From assembly GCF_004795055.1 (NCBI RefSeq), contig NZ_SSBJ01000010.1, positions 62,001-126,000 on the forward strand: a DNA stretch of 64,000 nt. Direction: 5' to 3'. The first letter of the stretch is position 1; every line of letters starts with the position of its first letter. This DNA is from Streptomyces sp. A1136 (GTDB taxonomy: Bacteria; Actinomycetota; Actinomycetes; Streptomycetales; Streptomycetaceae). Positions 47,707 through 57,193 of the stretch are shown here, in pieces. The translations under genes and the position numbers were made by a program. A model generated the notes under the pieces. That model saw only the letters and a list, made by a program, of their open reading frames with translations, made no database searches and was not told the origin of the DNA.

Positions 47707-48546
47707 ATGCCCCAGCACACCTCAGGGTCTGACCGCGCTGCGGTGCCCCCCGCTGCCCGCGGCGGCAGTGTGCGGTCCACCGCGCCCTCGTCCCTGGAGG
47801 TGCTGTGGCGCTCGTACAAGGACTCGGGTGACGAGCGACTGCGGGAGCAACTGATCCTGCACTACTCGCCGCTGGTGAAGTACGTGGCCGGCCGGGTCAG
47901 CGTGGGGCTGCCGCCCAACGTCGAACAGGCCGACTTCGTCTCCTCCGGCGTCTTCGGGCTCATCGACGCCATCGAGAAGTTCGACATCGAGCGGTCCATC
48001 AAGTTCGAGACGTACGCCATCACCCGGATTCGCGGCGCGATGATCGACGAGTTGCGGGCGCTGGACTGGATCCCCCGTTCGGTCCGGCAGAAGGCGCGGG
48101 CCGTGGAGCGCGCGTACGCCACTTTGGAGGCCCAGCTGCGGCGCACCCCGACCGAACACGAGGTGGCCGGGGAGATGGGGATCGGGGTGGAGGAGCTCCA
48201 CACCGTCTTCAGTCAGCTGTCGCTGGCGAACGTGGTCGCCCTGGAGGAGCTGCTGCACGTCGGCGGCGAGGGCGGCGACCGGTTGTCGCTGATGGACACC
48301 CTGGAGGACCACGCCGCGGACGACCCGGTGGAGGTGGCCGAGGACCGCGAGCTGCGCAGGCTGCTGGCCCGCGCTATCAACACGCTGCCGGAGCGCGAGA
48401 AGACGGTCGTCACCCTGTACTACTACGAGGGCCTCACCCTCGCCGAGATCGGCAACGTGCTCGGCGTCACCGAGAGCCGGGTCAGCCAGATCCACACCAA
48501 GTCGGTGCTCCAGTTGCGCGCCAAGCTCGCGGACGTCGGCCGGTGA
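47707..48546 (+). CDS. whiG: RNA polymerase sigma factor WhiG (FliA family)
   Basis: 279 residues from ATG 47707, close to the 280 of known WhiG. Region 2 has [20 protein letters not shown] and [20 protein letters not shown]; region 4 has [20 protein letters not shown] and [20 protein letters not shown]. WhiG commits aerial hyphae to sporulation and is held by the anti-sigma RsiG with cyclic di-GMP. It stands about 200 bases after dprA, its usual position in Streptomyces. Confidence 0.96.
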   Translation: MPQHTSGSDRAAVPPAARGGSVRSTAPSSLEVLWRSYKDSGDERLREQLILHYSPLVKYVAGRVSVGLPPNVEQADFVSSGVFGLIDAIEKFDIERSIKFETYAITRIRGAMIDELRALDWIPRSVRQKARAVERAYATLEAQLRRTPTEHEVAGEMGIGVEELHTVFSQLSLANVVALEELLHVGGEGGDRLSLMDTLEDHAADDPVEVAEDRELRRLLARAINTLPEREKTVVTLYYYEGLTLAEIGNVLGVTESRVSQIHTKSVLQLRAKLADVGR

Positions 48547-48620
48547 CGGCGACACGGGCCGGCGCTGTCGACGGCCCGATCACCCGTGTCCCCAAGGCCG
48601 TTGCTCCGTAGAGTGGTCGC

Positions 48621-49202
48621 GTGCCAAGGATTAGAGCGGCCTCCGTGGCCGAGCACCGGTCGATGCAGCGCGGCGCCCTGTTGGACGCCGCCCGTTCCCT
48701 GTTGTCCGAAGGCGGTACGGAGGCCCTGACTTTCCCCGCCCTGGCGCAGCGCACCGGGCTCGCCCGGTCCTCCGTGTACGAGTACTTCCGCTCCCGCGCG
48801 GCGGTCGTCGAGGAGCTGTGCGCGGTGGACTTCCCCGTCTGGGCCGCGGAGATCGAGGCGGCGATGGAGGCGGCCCCGACCCCCGAGGCGAAGATCGAGG
48901 CCTATGTCCGCAGCCAGCTCGGACTGGTCGGGGACCGGCGCCACCGGGCGGTGGTGGCGATCTCCGCCGGTGAGCTCGACGCCGCCGCGCGCGAGAAGAT
49001 CCGCGCGGCCCACGGCGGACTGGTCGCGATGATCGTGGAGGCGCTGGCGGCGCTGGGGCAGGCCGAGCCCAAGCTGGCCGCGATGCTCCTCCAGGGGGTG
49101 GTGGACGCGGCGGTTCGGCGGATCGAGCTCGGCGCCGCCGAGGACCCGGGCGTGGTGACGGAGGCGGCCGTCGCCATGGCCCTGCGGGGCGTACGGGGCT
49201 GA
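48621..49202 (+). CDS. TetR-family transcriptional regulator
   Basis: 193 residues from GTG 48621. The N-terminal HTH spans RGALLDAARSLLSEGGTEAL, TFPALAQRTGLARSSVYEYF with the typical TetR end YFRSRAAVVEELC. The C-terminal ligand/dimer domain is alanine-rich helix. The gene is 75 bases after whiG in the same direction, an arrangement conserved in Streptomyces. Ligand and targets are unknown. Confidence 0.9.
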   Translation: MPRIRAASVAEHRSMQRGALLDAARSLLSEGGTEALTFPALAQRTGLARSSVYEYFRSRAAVVEELCAVDFPVWAAEIEAAMEAAPTPEAKIEAYVRSQLGLVGDRRHRAVVAISAGELDAAAREKIRAAHGGLVAMIVEALAALGQAEPKLAAMLLQGVVDAAVRRIELGAAEDPGVVTEAAVAMALRGVRG

Positions 49203-49238
49203 ACCGCGCGGACCCGTCCACTGCCCCGCCCGCGCCCC

Positions 49239-49739
49239 TCAGCCGCCGGGCCGCACCGTGGGCAGCAGTCTCGGGGTGGTGCGCGGGACCAGGGTCAAGG
49301 GGTTGAGGTAGGTCTCGCCGGCCAGCAGGCCCCAGTGCAGACAGGGCTCGGCGCAGTGGGCACCCTCCGTGAGTACCGCCACCACCTGGCCCGCCGTGAC
49401 CTCCTCGCCCCCGGAAACCAGCGGTCGGACCGGCTCGTACGTGGTGCGCAGGCCGCCCGGGAGCGTGAGGGAGAGCACCCCGCGCCCCGCGACCGGCCCC
49501 GCGTAGTACACCCGGCCCGGCCCCACGGCGCGCAGCTCCGCCCCCACGGGCGCCGACAGGTCCACGCCCCGGTGCCCCGCCGCGTACGGCGTCGGTGGCG
49601 GGTCCCACCACCGGGCCACCACCAGGGGCGGTGGCAGGGGGCGCACCCCGGTGGTCGTGGTGGTCGCGGGGGCCGCGGAGGCTGTGGAGCCGAACGCCTG
49701 GGACAGCGCCAGCAGCAGTGTGAGCAGCAGTGTCGTCAT
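49239..49739 (-). CDS. Secreted M23-family (LytM-like) protein with degenerate active site
   Basis: 166 residues from ATG 49739. Signal peptide about 1-23 (TLLLTLLLALSQAFGSTASA). The M23 domain has the zinc motif HRGVDLSAP (His56, Asp60) and a CLHWG segment where the first His of the usual HxH is Cys. The enzyme may thus be inactive or act as a regulator or binding protein in the wall. It is convergent with the TetR gene and divergent from rpsB. Confidence 0.85.
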   Translation of the reverse strand: MTTLLLTLLLALSQAFGSTASAAPATTTTTGVRPLPPPLVVARWWDPPPTPYAAGHRGVDLSAPVGAELRAVGPGRVYYAGPVAGRGVLSLTLPGGLRTTYEPVRPLVSGGEEVTAGQVVAVLTEGAHCAEPCLHWGLLAGETYLNPLTLVPRTTPRLLPTVRPGG

Positions 49740-49989
49740 GCGGGACAGCCTCCCGCGCGCAGGCGACGCGACGCCGGGGCCTGTGGACAACCCGGACGGT
49801 GTGGACAAGCGCGTCACCCGGCATACCGCCGGGTCCCGTACACTTCTTGTGGCGATCCGGGTCACCGGGTCGACTTCGCACGCCCCAGCACCGGCTCGTC
49901 AGACCAGGTGAAAGCGTCTCTCGGTCCCCTCTCGGGGGCAGGGCGCGGCGGGGCGTCAGGAACCAAACCGAGAAAACAAGGAGATGGCC

Positions 49990-50886
49990 ATGGCCGTCGT
50001 AACGATGCGGGAGCTGCTGGAAAGCGGCGTCCACTTCGGTCACCAGACCCGTCGCTGGAACCCGAAGATGAAGCGCTTCATCTTCACCGAGCGCAACGGC
50101 ATCTACATCATCGACCTGCTCCAGTCGCTGTCGTACATCGACCGCGCCTACGAGTTCGTGAAGGAGACCGTCGCGCACGGTGGCTCCATCATGTTCGTCG
50201 GTACCAAGAAGCAGGCGCAGGAGGCCATCGCCGAGCAGGCGACGCGCGTCGGCATGCCGTACGTCAACCAGCGTTGGCTCGGTGGCATGCTCACCAACTT
50301 CTCCACCGTCTACAAGCGCCTCCAGCGTCTGAAGGAGCTTGAGGCGATCGACTTCGAGGACGTCGCCGCCTCGGGTCTCACCAAGAAGGAGCTCCTGGTC
50401 CTCTCCCGCGAGAAGATCAAGCTGGAGAAGACCCTCGGTGGTATCCGCGAGATGTCGAAGGTCCCCAGCGCCGTCTGGATCGTCGACACGAAGAAGGAGC
50501 ACATCGCCGTCGGTGAGGCGCGCAAGCTCCACATCCCGGTCGTCGCGATCCTCGACACCAACTGCGACCCCGACGAGGTCGACTACAAGATCCCGGGCAA
50601 CGACGACGCGATCCGTTCCGTCACCCTGCTCACCCGCGTGATCGCCGACGCCGTCGCCGAGGGCCTCATCGCCCGCTCCGGTGCCGCGACCGGCGACTCG
50701 AAGCCGGGCGAGAAGGCCGCCGCCGAGCCGCTCGCCGAGTGGGAGCGCGACCTGCTCGAGGGCGAGAAGAAGGCCGACGAGCCCGCCGAGGCCGCTCCGG
50801 CCGAGGCCGCTGTCGAGGCTCCGGCCGCCGAGGCCGAGACCGAGGCCGTCGTCGAGGCTCCGGCCGCCGACGCCGAGCAGGCCTGA
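49990..50886 (+). CDS. rpsB: 30S ribosomal protein S2
   Basis: 298 residues from ATG 49990; ATG 49984 is adjacent to AAGGAG and too close to it. The core [46 protein letters not shown] and [20 protein letters not shown] is diagnostic. A long Ala/Glu/Pro-rich tail (about 245-298) is typical of Streptomyces S2. About 250 gene-free bases upstream hold its promoter and leader, including a small CCCGGC/GCCGGG hairpin at 49817-49833. Confidence 0.98.
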   Translation: MAVVTMRELLESGVHFGHQTRRWNPKMKRFIFTERNGIYIIDLLQSLSYIDRAYEFVKETVAHGGSIMFVGTKKQAQEAIAEQATRVGMPYVNQRWLGGMLTNFSTVYKRLQRLKELEAIDFEDVAASGLTKKELLVLSREKIKLEKTLGGIREMSKVPSAVWIVDTKKEHIAVGEARKLHIPVVAILDTNCDPDEVDYKIPGNDDAIRSVTLLTRVIADAVAEGLIARSGAATGDSKPGEKAAAEPLAEWERDLLEGEKKADEPAEAAPAEAAVEAPAAEAETEAVVEAPAADAEQA

Positions 50887-50898
50887 CCCACTGAGAGC

Positions 50899-50920
50899 GC
50901 CCGGCGTTCACGCGCCGGGC
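50899..50920 (+). terminator. Hairpin between rpsB and tsf
   Basis: Stem GCCCGGCG (50899-50906) pairs with CGCCGGGC (50913-50920) around six bases. No U-run follows, so it is probably an attenuator or processing site within the rpsB-tsf operon. Confidence 0.55.
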
Positions 50921-51020
50921 ACTCACAGCACGGACGATGACGGCGGGGGAGCCGCGCCACAAGCGCGACTCCTCCGCCGCTCACCCTGGATCTACGACTT
51001 CGAGAGAGAATCCAAGACTC

Positions 51021-51857
51021 ATGGCGAACTACACCGCCGCTGACGTCAAGAAGCTCCGCGAGCTCACCGGCGCCGGCATGCTGGACTGCAAGAACGCGCT
51101 CGTCGAGGCCGACGGCGACGTCGAGAAGGCCAACGAGATCCTGCGCGTCAAGGGCCTCAAGGGCGTTGCCAAGCGTGAGGGTCGCTCCGCCGAGAACGGC
51201 GCCGTCGCCTCCCTGATCGCCGCCGACAACACCTCCGGCGTGCTGCTCGAGCTCAAGTGCGAGACCGACTTCGTCGCGAAGAGCCCGAAGTTCCTCGCCG
51301 TCGCCGACGAGCTGGCCCAGCACGTGGCCGCCACCAACCCGGCGGACATCGAGGCGCTGCTCGCCTCCGAGATCAAGCCCGGCCAGACCGTCCAGGCGTT
51401 CGTGGACGAGGCCAACGCCAACCTCGGCGAGAAGATCGTCCTGGACCGCTTCGCGCAGTACCAGGGTGCCTTCGTCTCCGCGTACATGCACCGCACCATG
51501 CCCGACCTGCCCCCGCAGATCGGTGTCCTGGTCGAGCTGGACAAGGCCGACGCCGACCTGGCCAAGGGCATCGCCCAGCACATCGCCGCCTTCGCGCCGA
51601 AGTACCTCTCCAAGGAGGACGTCCCGGCCGAGGTCGTCGAGAGCGAGCGTCGCGTCGCCGAGGAGACCACCCGCGCGGAGGGCAAGCCCGAGGCCGCCCT
51701 GCCGAAGATCGTCGAGGGTCGCGTCAACGGCTTCTTCAAGGAAGCCACGCTGCTCGGCCAGCCGTACGCGCTGGACAACAAGAAGTCCGTCCAGAAGGTC
51801 CTGGACGAGGCCGGTGTCACCCTGGTGCGCTTCACCCGCATCAAGGTCGGCATCTGA
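51021..51857 (+). CDS. tsf: Translation elongation factor Ts
   Basis: 278 residues from ATG 51021. The N-terminal UBA-like part ([20 protein letters not shown]) and the core [18 protein letters not shown] with ARE-type dimerisation regions are diagnostic. It exchanges GDP for GTP on EF-Tu. It follows rpsB, as in nearly all bacteria. Confidence 0.98.
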   Translation: MANYTAADVKKLRELTGAGMLDCKNALVEADGDVEKANEILRVKGLKGVAKREGRSAENGAVASLIAADNTSGVLLELKCETDFVAKSPKFLAVADELAQHVAATNPADIEALLASEIKPGQTVQAFVDEANANLGEKIVLDRFAQYQGAFVSAYMHRTMPDLPPQIGVLVELDKADADLAKGIAQHIAAFAPKYLSKEDVPAEVVESERRVAEETTRAEGKPEAALPKIVEGRVNGFFKEATLLGQPYALDNKKSVQKVLDEAGVTLVRFTRIKVGI

Positions 51858-51946
51858 GTCCGTCCGTACGCGACGGACACCGGACCCCGGTAGGGTCTGA
51901 AGCAGTCGTCAGCGCTCGCGCAGGGCGACCGCAGATCTGACGAGGA

Positions 51947-51991
51947 GGCCATTGCCGTAGAGGGAACCGCGAGGACCCACCGGCAATGGCC
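51947..51991 (+). terminator. Terminator/attenuator between tsf and pyrH
   Basis: A perfect 11-bp stem (51947-51957 with 51981-51991) with a 23-base loop, then TTCTTCGT. It probably separates the translation genes from pyrH-frr partly. Confidence 0.6.
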
Positions 51992-52018
51992 TTCTTCGTA
52001 TGTGCACGAGGAGATCCC

Positions 52019-52798
52019 ATGAATCAGGGCGTGGACCCCCACACCGCTTCCGACGACAAGAGCGACCACGACAAGAAGGGCCGCCGCTTCATGCTGAAGC
52101 TGTCGGGCGAGGCCTTCTCCGGCGGCGGCGGGCTGGGCGTCGACCCTGACGTCGTGCACGCCATCGCGCGTGAGATCGCTGCCGTGGTCCGTGACGGCGC
52201 GGAGATCGCGATCGTCATCGGCGGCGGCAACTTCTTCCGCGGCGCCGAGCTCCAGCAGCGCGGCATGGACCGTGCCCGTTCCGACTACATGGGCATGCTC
52301 GGCACGGTCATGAACTGCCTCGCCCTCCAGGACTTCCTGGAGAAGGAGGGCATCGACAGCCGCGTCCAGACCGCCATCACGATGGGCCAGGTCGCGGAAC
52401 CGTACATCCCGCTGCGCGCCGTGCGGCACCTGGAGAAGGGCCGCGTCGTCATCTTCGGCGCCGGCATGGGCATGCCCTACTTCTCCACCGACACCACGGC
52501 CGCGCAGCGCGCCCTGGAGATCGACGCGGAGGCCCTGCTCATGGGCAAGAACGGCGTCGACGGGGTCTACGACTCCGACCCGAAGACCAATCCGGACGCG
52601 GTGAAGTTCGACGCGCTGGAGTACAGCGAGGTGCTGTCCCGAGACCTCAAGGTCGCCGACGCCACCGCCATCACGCTGTGCCGCGACAACCGACTGCCGA
52701 TCCTGGTCTTCGAGCTCCTCGCCGAGGGCAATATCGCCCGGGCCGTCAAGGGTGAGAAGATCGGCACGCTCGTGAGCGACCAGGGCACCAGGGTCTGA
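52019..52798 (+). CDS. pyrH: UMP kinase
   Basis: 259 residues from ATG 52019. A hydrophilic N-terminal extension of about 20 residues precedes the core [41 protein letters not shown] and [20 protein letters not shown] of bacterial UMP kinases. It phosphorylates UMP to UDP. Followed by frr in the usual order. Confidence 0.97.
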   Translation: MNQGVDPHTASDDKSDHDKKGRRFMLKLSGEAFSGGGGLGVDPDVVHAIAREIAAVVRDGAEIAIVIGGGNFFRGAELQQRGMDRARSDYMGMLGTVMNCLALQDFLEKEGIDSRVQTAITMGQVAEPYIPLRAVRHLEKGRVVIFGAGMGMPYFSTDTTAAQRALEIDAEALLMGKNGVDGVYDSDPKTNPDAVKFDALEYSEVLSRDLKVADATAITLCRDNRLPILVFELLAEGNIARAVKGEKIGTLVSDQGTRV

Positions 52799-52888
52799 TC
52801 CCCCGCCGTCGGGCCCGCGCCCACAGCGGACCGGCCCGGCCGGCCCGCCCCGCCTGAACCATCCATATCTGACATGCAGGAGCACGTG

Positions 52889-53446
52889 GTGATCGAAGAA
52901 ATCCTCCTCGAGGCCGAGGAGAAGATGGAGAAGGCCGTCGTCGTCGCCAAGGAAGACTTCGCCGCGATTCGCACGGGCCGTGCGCACCCGGCGATGTTCA
53001 ACAAGATCGTGGCGGACTACTACGGTGCCATTACGCCCATCAACCAGCTCGCCTCCTTCGCGGTGCCCGAGCCGCGCATGGCCGTCGTGACGCCGTTCGA
53101 CGCGTCCGCGCTGCGCAACATCGAGCAGGCCATCCGCGACTCCGACCTCGGCGTCAACCCGAGCAACGACGGCCGCATCATCCGGGTGACCTTCCCGGAG
53201 CTGACGCAGGAGCGTCGCAAGGAGTACGTCAAGGTCGCGCGCACCAAGGCCGAGGACTCCAAGGTCTCGATCCGCGCCATCCGCCGCAAGGCGAAGGACG
53301 CCCTCGACAAGCTCGTCAAGGACAAGGAGTCCGGCGAGGACGAGGTCCGCCGCGCGGAGAAGGAGCTCGACGACACCACCGCGAAGTACGTCACGCAGGT
53401 GGACGAGCTGCTCAAGCACAAGGAAGCCGAGCTCCTCGAAGTCTGA
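52889..53446 (+). CDS. frr: Ribosome recycling factor
   Basis: 185 residues from GTG 52889, six bases after AGGAG; an in-frame ATG at 52874 would overlap that site. [20 protein letters not shown] and [20 protein letters not shown] with [20 protein letters not shown] at the end are typical. It splits post-termination ribosomes with EF-G. Its stop overlaps the cdsA start (TGATG). Confidence 0.97.
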   Translation: MIEEILLEAEEKMEKAVVVAKEDFAAIRTGRAHPAMFNKIVADYYGAITPINQLASFAVPEPRMAVVTPFDASALRNIEQAIRDSDLGVNPSNDGRIIRVTFPELTQERRKEYVKVARTKAEDSKVSIRAIRRKAKDALDKLVKDKESGEDEVRRAEKELDDTTAKYVTQVDELLKHKEAELLEV

Positions 53447-54513
53447 TGAACGACTCTTCCTGGCAGCCGGAGCCCGTTCCGGCGGGTCCCGCATACGATG
53501 CGCAGGTGGGCCCTCACACTCGGCCCATGCCCATCGTGCCCGATGCCGCCGGCCGTGACTTCGACGACCGGGAAGCACGCGATCGGGGGGTCGCCGCCGA
53601 CAGCGGCCCCCTCATCCGCGCCGAGACGCCGCCGCAGGAGCCCATGCCCAGCCCCCCGCCCCCGCATGCACCCCAGGACGCGTCCCCGCCGCCGAAGAAG
53701 CGCGCGGGGCGGGACCTGCGGGCCGCCATAGGGGTCGGCGTCGGCCTCGGAGCGGTGATCTTCGCGTCGCTCTTCATCGTCAAGGCCGTGTTCGTCGGCG
53801 TCATCGTCGTCGCGGTCGTCGTCGGCCTGTGGGAGCTCACCTCCCGGCTCCAGGAGAAGAAGGGCATCAAGGCGCCGCTCGTCCCGCTCGCGGTCGGCGG
53901 CGCCGCCATGGTCATCGCCGGTTACGTCCGGGGGGCGGAGGGCGCCTGGGTGGCGATGGCGCTGACCGCCCTGGCGGTGCTGGTCTGGCGGATGACCGAG
54001 CCGCCCGAGGACTACCTCAAGGACGTCACGGCGGGCGTGTTCGCCGCCTTCTACGTGCCGTTCCTCGCGACCTTCGTGGCCATGTTGCTCACCGCCGACG
54101 ACGGGCCCCAGCGGGTCGTCACCTTCCTGCTGCTGACCGTGGTCAGCGACACGGGGGCGTACGCGGTGGGCTGGCGCTTCGGCAAGACCAAGCTCGCCCC
54201 CCGCATCAGCCCGGGCAAGACCCGCGAGGGTCTGGTCGGCGCGGTGGCCTTCGCGATGGCGGCCGGCGCGCTGTGCATGGAGTTCCTCATCGACGACGGC
54301 GTCTGGTGGCAGGGCCTGGTGCTGGGCCTGGCCGTCGCGGTCAGCGCCACCCTGGGCGACCTCGGTGAGTCGATGATCAAGCGGGACCTGGGCATCAAGG
54401 ACATGGGCACCCTGCTTCCCGGTCACGGCGGCATCATGGACCGGCTCGACTCGCTGCTGCCCACCGCCCCGGTGGTGTGGCTGCTGCTCGCCGCGTTCGT
54501 GGGCACCGGCTGA
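53446..54513 (+). CDS. cdsA: Phosphatidate cytidylyltransferase
   Basis: 355 residues from ATG 53446. A long, disordered, proline-rich N-terminal extension (1-85) precedes about seven membrane helices. The signature DLGESMIKRDLGIKDMGTLL plus PGHGGIMDRLDSLL is complete, with SPGKTREGLVG before it. It makes CDP-diacylglycerol for phospholipid synthesis. Confidence 0.96.
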   Translation: MNDSSWQPEPVPAGPAYDAQVGPHTRPMPIVPDAAGRDFDDREARDRGVAADSGPLIRAETPPQEPMPSPPPPHAPQDASPPPKKRAGRDLRAAIGVGVGLGAVIFASLFIVKAVFVGVIVVAVVVGLWELTSRLQEKKGIKAPLVPLAVGGAAMVIAGYVRGAEGAWVAMALTALAVLVWRMTEPPEDYLKDVTAGVFAAFYVPFLATFVAMLLTADDGPQRVVTFLLLTVVSDTGAYAVGWRFGKTKLAPRISPGKTREGLVGAVAFAMAAGALCMEFLIDDGVWWQGLVLGLAVAVSATLGDLGESMIKRDLGIKDMGTLLPGHGGIMDRLDSLLPTAPVVWLLLAAFVGTG

Positions 54514-54620
54514 CAGCGGCCCCTCGGGCCCCAGGCCCGTGCTCGCCGTACCGCTGGGGCCCCGCCGGTAAGGGGCGACGCGGGCACGAAGGACCCGGAC
54601 GGGTCCGGGCGGTTACTCTT

Positions 54621-54652
54621 GAAAGGCGCGCTGCTTCTGCGGCGCGCCTTTC
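54621..54652 (+). terminator. Hairpin upstream of rlmN
   Basis: A perfect 11-bp stem GAAAGGCGCGC (54621-54631) with GCGCGCCTTTC (54642-54652), ten-base loop. It ends 21 bases before rlmN. It may terminate cdsA transcripts or attenuate rlmN. Confidence 0.65.
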
Positions 54653-54673
54653 GTCTTACAAGGAGTACCCGCC

Positions 54674-55786
54674 ATGGCCCGCCCCGTTCCGGGAGAGCTC
54701 ACTTTCGTCGCCCCTCGCGGGGCGAAGAAGCCGCCCCGGCACCTCGCCGACATGACCCCGGCCGAACGCCGCGAGGCGGTCGCCGCGATCGGCGAGAAGC
54801 CGTTCCGGGCCAAGCAGCTCTCGCAGCACTACTTCGCGCGCTACGCGCACGACCCCGCCGAGTGGACCGACATCCCGGCGGGCTCCCGGGAAAAGCTCCA
54901 GCAGGAGCTGCTGCCCGACCTGATGAGCGTCGTACGGCACATCTCGTGCGACGACGACACCACCCGCAAGACCCTGTGGAAGCTGCACGACGGCACCCTC
55001 GTCGAGTCCGTGCTGATGCGCTACCCCGACCGGGTCACCATGTGCATCTCCTCCCAGGCCGGCTGCGGCATGAACTGCCCGTTCTGCGCCACCGGCCAGG
55101 CCGGGCTGGACCGGAACCTGTCGACCGCCGAGATCGTGCACCAGATCGTCGACGGCATGCGGGCCCTGCGCGACGGCGAGGTCCCCGGAGGTCCGGCCCG
55201 ACTGTCGAACATCGTGTTCATGGGCATGGGCGAGCCGCTCGCCAACTACAACCGCGTCGTCGGCGCCATCCGGCGGCTGACCGACCCCGAGCCCGACGGC
55301 CTGGGCCTGTCGCAGCGCGGGATCACCGTCTCCACCGTCGGCCTGGTACCGGCCATGCTGCGCTTCGCCGACGAGGGCTTCAAGTGCCGCCTCGCCGTCT
55401 CGCTGCACGCGCCCGACGACGAGCTGCGCGACACCCTGGTGCCGGTGAACACCCGCTGGAAGGTGCGCGAGGTGCTGGACGCGGCGTGGGAGTACGCCGA
55501 GAAGTCCGGCCGACGCGTCTCGATCGAGTACGCCCTGATCCGTGACATCAACGACCAGGCCTGGCGTGGTGACCTCCTGGGCAGGCTGCTCAAGGGCAAG
55601 CGCGTCCACGTCAACCTCATCCCGCTGAACCCGACGCCCGGCTCGAAGTGGACCGCCTCGCGGCCCGAGGACGAGAAGGCGTTCGTCGAGGCGATCGCCC
55701 GTCACGGCGTGCCGGTGACCGTACGCGACACCCGCGGCCAGGAGATCGACGGCGCCTGCGGCCAGCTGGCCGCGTCCGAGCGCTAG
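54674..55786 (+). CDS. rlmN: 23S rRNA (adenine-C2)-methyltransferase RlmN
   Basis: 370 residues from ATG 54674 with AAGGAG upstream. The radical-SAM cluster motif C-x3-C-x2-C is GCGMNCPFC (Cys131, Cys135, Cys138). The C-terminal catalytic cysteine is in GACGQLA (Cys362). [15 protein letters not shown] and [20 protein letters not shown] are family hallmarks. It methylates A2503 of 23S rRNA, and probably tRNA A37. Confidence 0.96.
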   Translation: MARPVPGELTFVAPRGAKKPPRHLADMTPAERREAVAAIGEKPFRAKQLSQHYFARYAHDPAEWTDIPAGSREKLQQELLPDLMSVVRHISCDDDTTRKTLWKLHDGTLVESVLMRYPDRVTMCISSQAGCGMNCPFCATGQAGLDRNLSTAEIVHQIVDGMRALRDGEVPGGPARLSNIVFMGMGEPLANYNRVVGAIRRLTDPEPDGLGLSQRGITVSTVGLVPAMLRFADEGFKCRLAVSLHAPDDELRDTLVPVNTRWKVREVLDAAWEYAEKSGRRVSIEYALIRDINDQAWRGDLLGRLLKGKRVHVNLIPLNPTPGSKWTASRPEDEKAFVEAIARHGVPVTVRDTRGQEIDGACGQLAASER

Positions 55787-55862
55787 AACGGCCCGTTTTC
55801 CCGCGCGTGCCCGGCGTCGCGTGGGCCCGCACGGGGCCCGGTGGACTCTCCTGGGGGTCGGA

Positions 55863-55888
55863 TCGGCCACGGGGTACCCTGTGGCCGA
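55863..55888 (+). terminator. Terminator after rlmN
   Basis: TCGGCCAC (55863-55870) pairs with GTGGCCGA (55881-55888) around a further GGGTACCC palindrome. It separates rlmN from the riboswitch leader 15 bases away. Confidence 0.6.
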
Positions 55889-55902
55889 ACCAATTGCATA
55901 TT

Positions 55903-55995
55903 CCGACAGGGGAGCGCCACAGCGCTGAGAGTGCGGTATCCGTCATCCGCAGACCCTCTGAACCTCGCCCCGGTCATTCGGGGTAGGAAGTTCGG
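55903..55995 (+). promoter_or_regulatory. TPP riboswitch (THI element)
   Basis: The conserved blocks are present in order: GGGGAGC, CTGAGAG (55925-55931), the CCGCAGACCCTCTGAACCTC block and GGGTAGGAAGTTCGG, with CCGA/TCGG closing P1 (55903-55906 with 55992-55995). It precedes a hairpin and a thiamine transporter operon. Binding of thiamine pyrophosphate is expected to turn the operon off. Confidence 0.93.
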
Positions 55996-56015
55996 TCATT
56001 CACTCAAGCTGTTGC

Positions 56016-56055
56016 GCCCTGCCCGGCGACCGCTCCATGGAGCGCCGGGCAGGGC
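56016..56055 (+). terminator. Riboswitch expression-platform hairpin
   Basis: A 13-bp stem (56016-56028 with 56043-56055) with an inner CGCTCCATGGAGCG palindrome, followed by CGCGTCTTCTCC. It is between the TPP aptamer and the transporter start and is likely the ligand-controlled terminator. Confidence 0.6.
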
Positions 56056-56092
56056 CGCGTCTTCTCCTGGACATCCCAGGAGGAATTCACCA

Positions 56093-57193
56093 GTGAGCAC
56101 CACCAAGAAGTTCGCGGGCGCACTGCTCGTGACCGCGCTGGGCGTCACTACGCTCAGCGCCTGCGGCGGCGACGCCAAGGACAAGCCGGCGGCCGGCGCG
56201 GGCGACGCGTCGAAGTCGAAGACCGTCACCCTCGTCTCCCACGACTCCTTCGCCGTGAGCGAGCCGGTCCTCAAGGAGTTCGAGCAGCAGAGCGGCTACA
56301 CCGTCAAGGTGCTGAAGTCCGGGGACGCCGGCGCCGCCCTCAATCAGGAGATCCTGACCAAGGGCTCGCCGCGCGGTGACGTCTTCTTCGGCGTGGACAA
56401 CACGCTCCTCTCCCGCGCCCTCGACAACGGCATCTTCACGCCCTACGAGGCCAAGGGCCTCGGCGACGTCAAGCCCGAGTACGTGCTGGACAAGCAGCAC
56501 CGGGTCACCCCCGTGGACTCCGGCGACATCTGCGTCAACTACGACAAGCAGTACTTCGCGGACAAGAAGCTCGCCCCGCCGCAGACGCTGGACGACCTGG
56601 TCAAGCCCGAGTACAAGAACCTGCTGGTCACCGAGAACGCCGCGACCTCCTCGCCCGGTCTCGGCTTCCTCCTCGCCTCCGTCGGCAAGTACGGCGACGA
56701 GGGCTGGAAGGACTACTGGGGCAAGTTGAAGGCCAACGGCGTCGAGGTCGTCGACGGCTGGGAGCAGGCCTACAACGAGCGGTTCTCCGGCTCCGCCGGC
56801 GGCAAGAAGGCCAAGGGCGACCGGCCGCTGGTCGTCTCCTACGCCTCCAGCCCGCCGGTCGAGGTCCTCTACGCAGACCCCCAGCCGGCCGAGGCGCCGA
56901 CGGGCGTCTCCACCGGCACCTGCTTCCGCCAGGTGGAGTTCGCCGGCCTGCTCAAGGGCGCGAAGAACGAGGCCGGCGGCAAGGCGCTCCTCGACTTCCT
57001 GGTGGGCAAGAGGTTCCAGGAGGACATGCCGCTCCAGATGTTCGTGAACCCGGTGGTGAAGGACGCCAAGCTGCCGGAGCTGTTCACGAAGCACGGCGTG
57101 GTGATCGACAAGCCGGAGAACGTCGCGCCGGACGTCATCGCCAAGAACCGTGAGCAGTGGGTCAAGGCATGGTCCTCGCTCGTCGTGAAGTAG
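56093..57193 (+). CDS. thiB: Thiamine ABC transporter, substrate-binding lipoprotein
   Basis: 366 residues from GTG 56093 with AGGAGG upstream. Signal peptide and lipobox LSAC (Cys24). The body TVTLVSHDSFAVSEPVLKEF, DVFFGVDNTLLSRALDNGIF and VVSYASSPPVEVLY are typical of ThiB/TbpA proteins. It captures thiamine or its phosphates outside the membrane. The TPP riboswitch upstream confirms the substrate class. The 3' end overlaps the permease gene by 25 bases. Confidence 0.93.
   Translation: MSTTKKFAGALLVTALGVTTLSACGGDAKDKPAAGAGDASKSKTVTLVSHDSFAVSEPVLKEFEQQSGYTVKVLKSGDAGAALNQEILTKGSPRGDVFFGVDNTLLSRALDNGIFTPYEAKGLGDVKPEYVLDKQHRVTPVDSGDICVNYDKQYFADKKLAPPQTLDDLVKPEYKNLLVTENAATSSPGLGFLLASVGKYGDEGWKDYWGKLKANGVEVVDGWEQAYNERFSGSAGGKKAKGDRPLVVSYASSPPVEVLYADPQPAEAPTGVSTGTCFRQVEFAGLLKGAKNEAGGKALLDFLVGKRFQEDMPLQMFVNPVVKDAKLPELFTKHGVVIDKPENVAPDVIAKNREQWVKAWSSLVVK

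Noticed and set aside
48631-50532. 633-codon leftward frame across TetR, M23 and rpsB genes
   Set aside because: It crosses three genes with strong homology patterns; only the M23 gene in part of this stretch is real, and in another frame.
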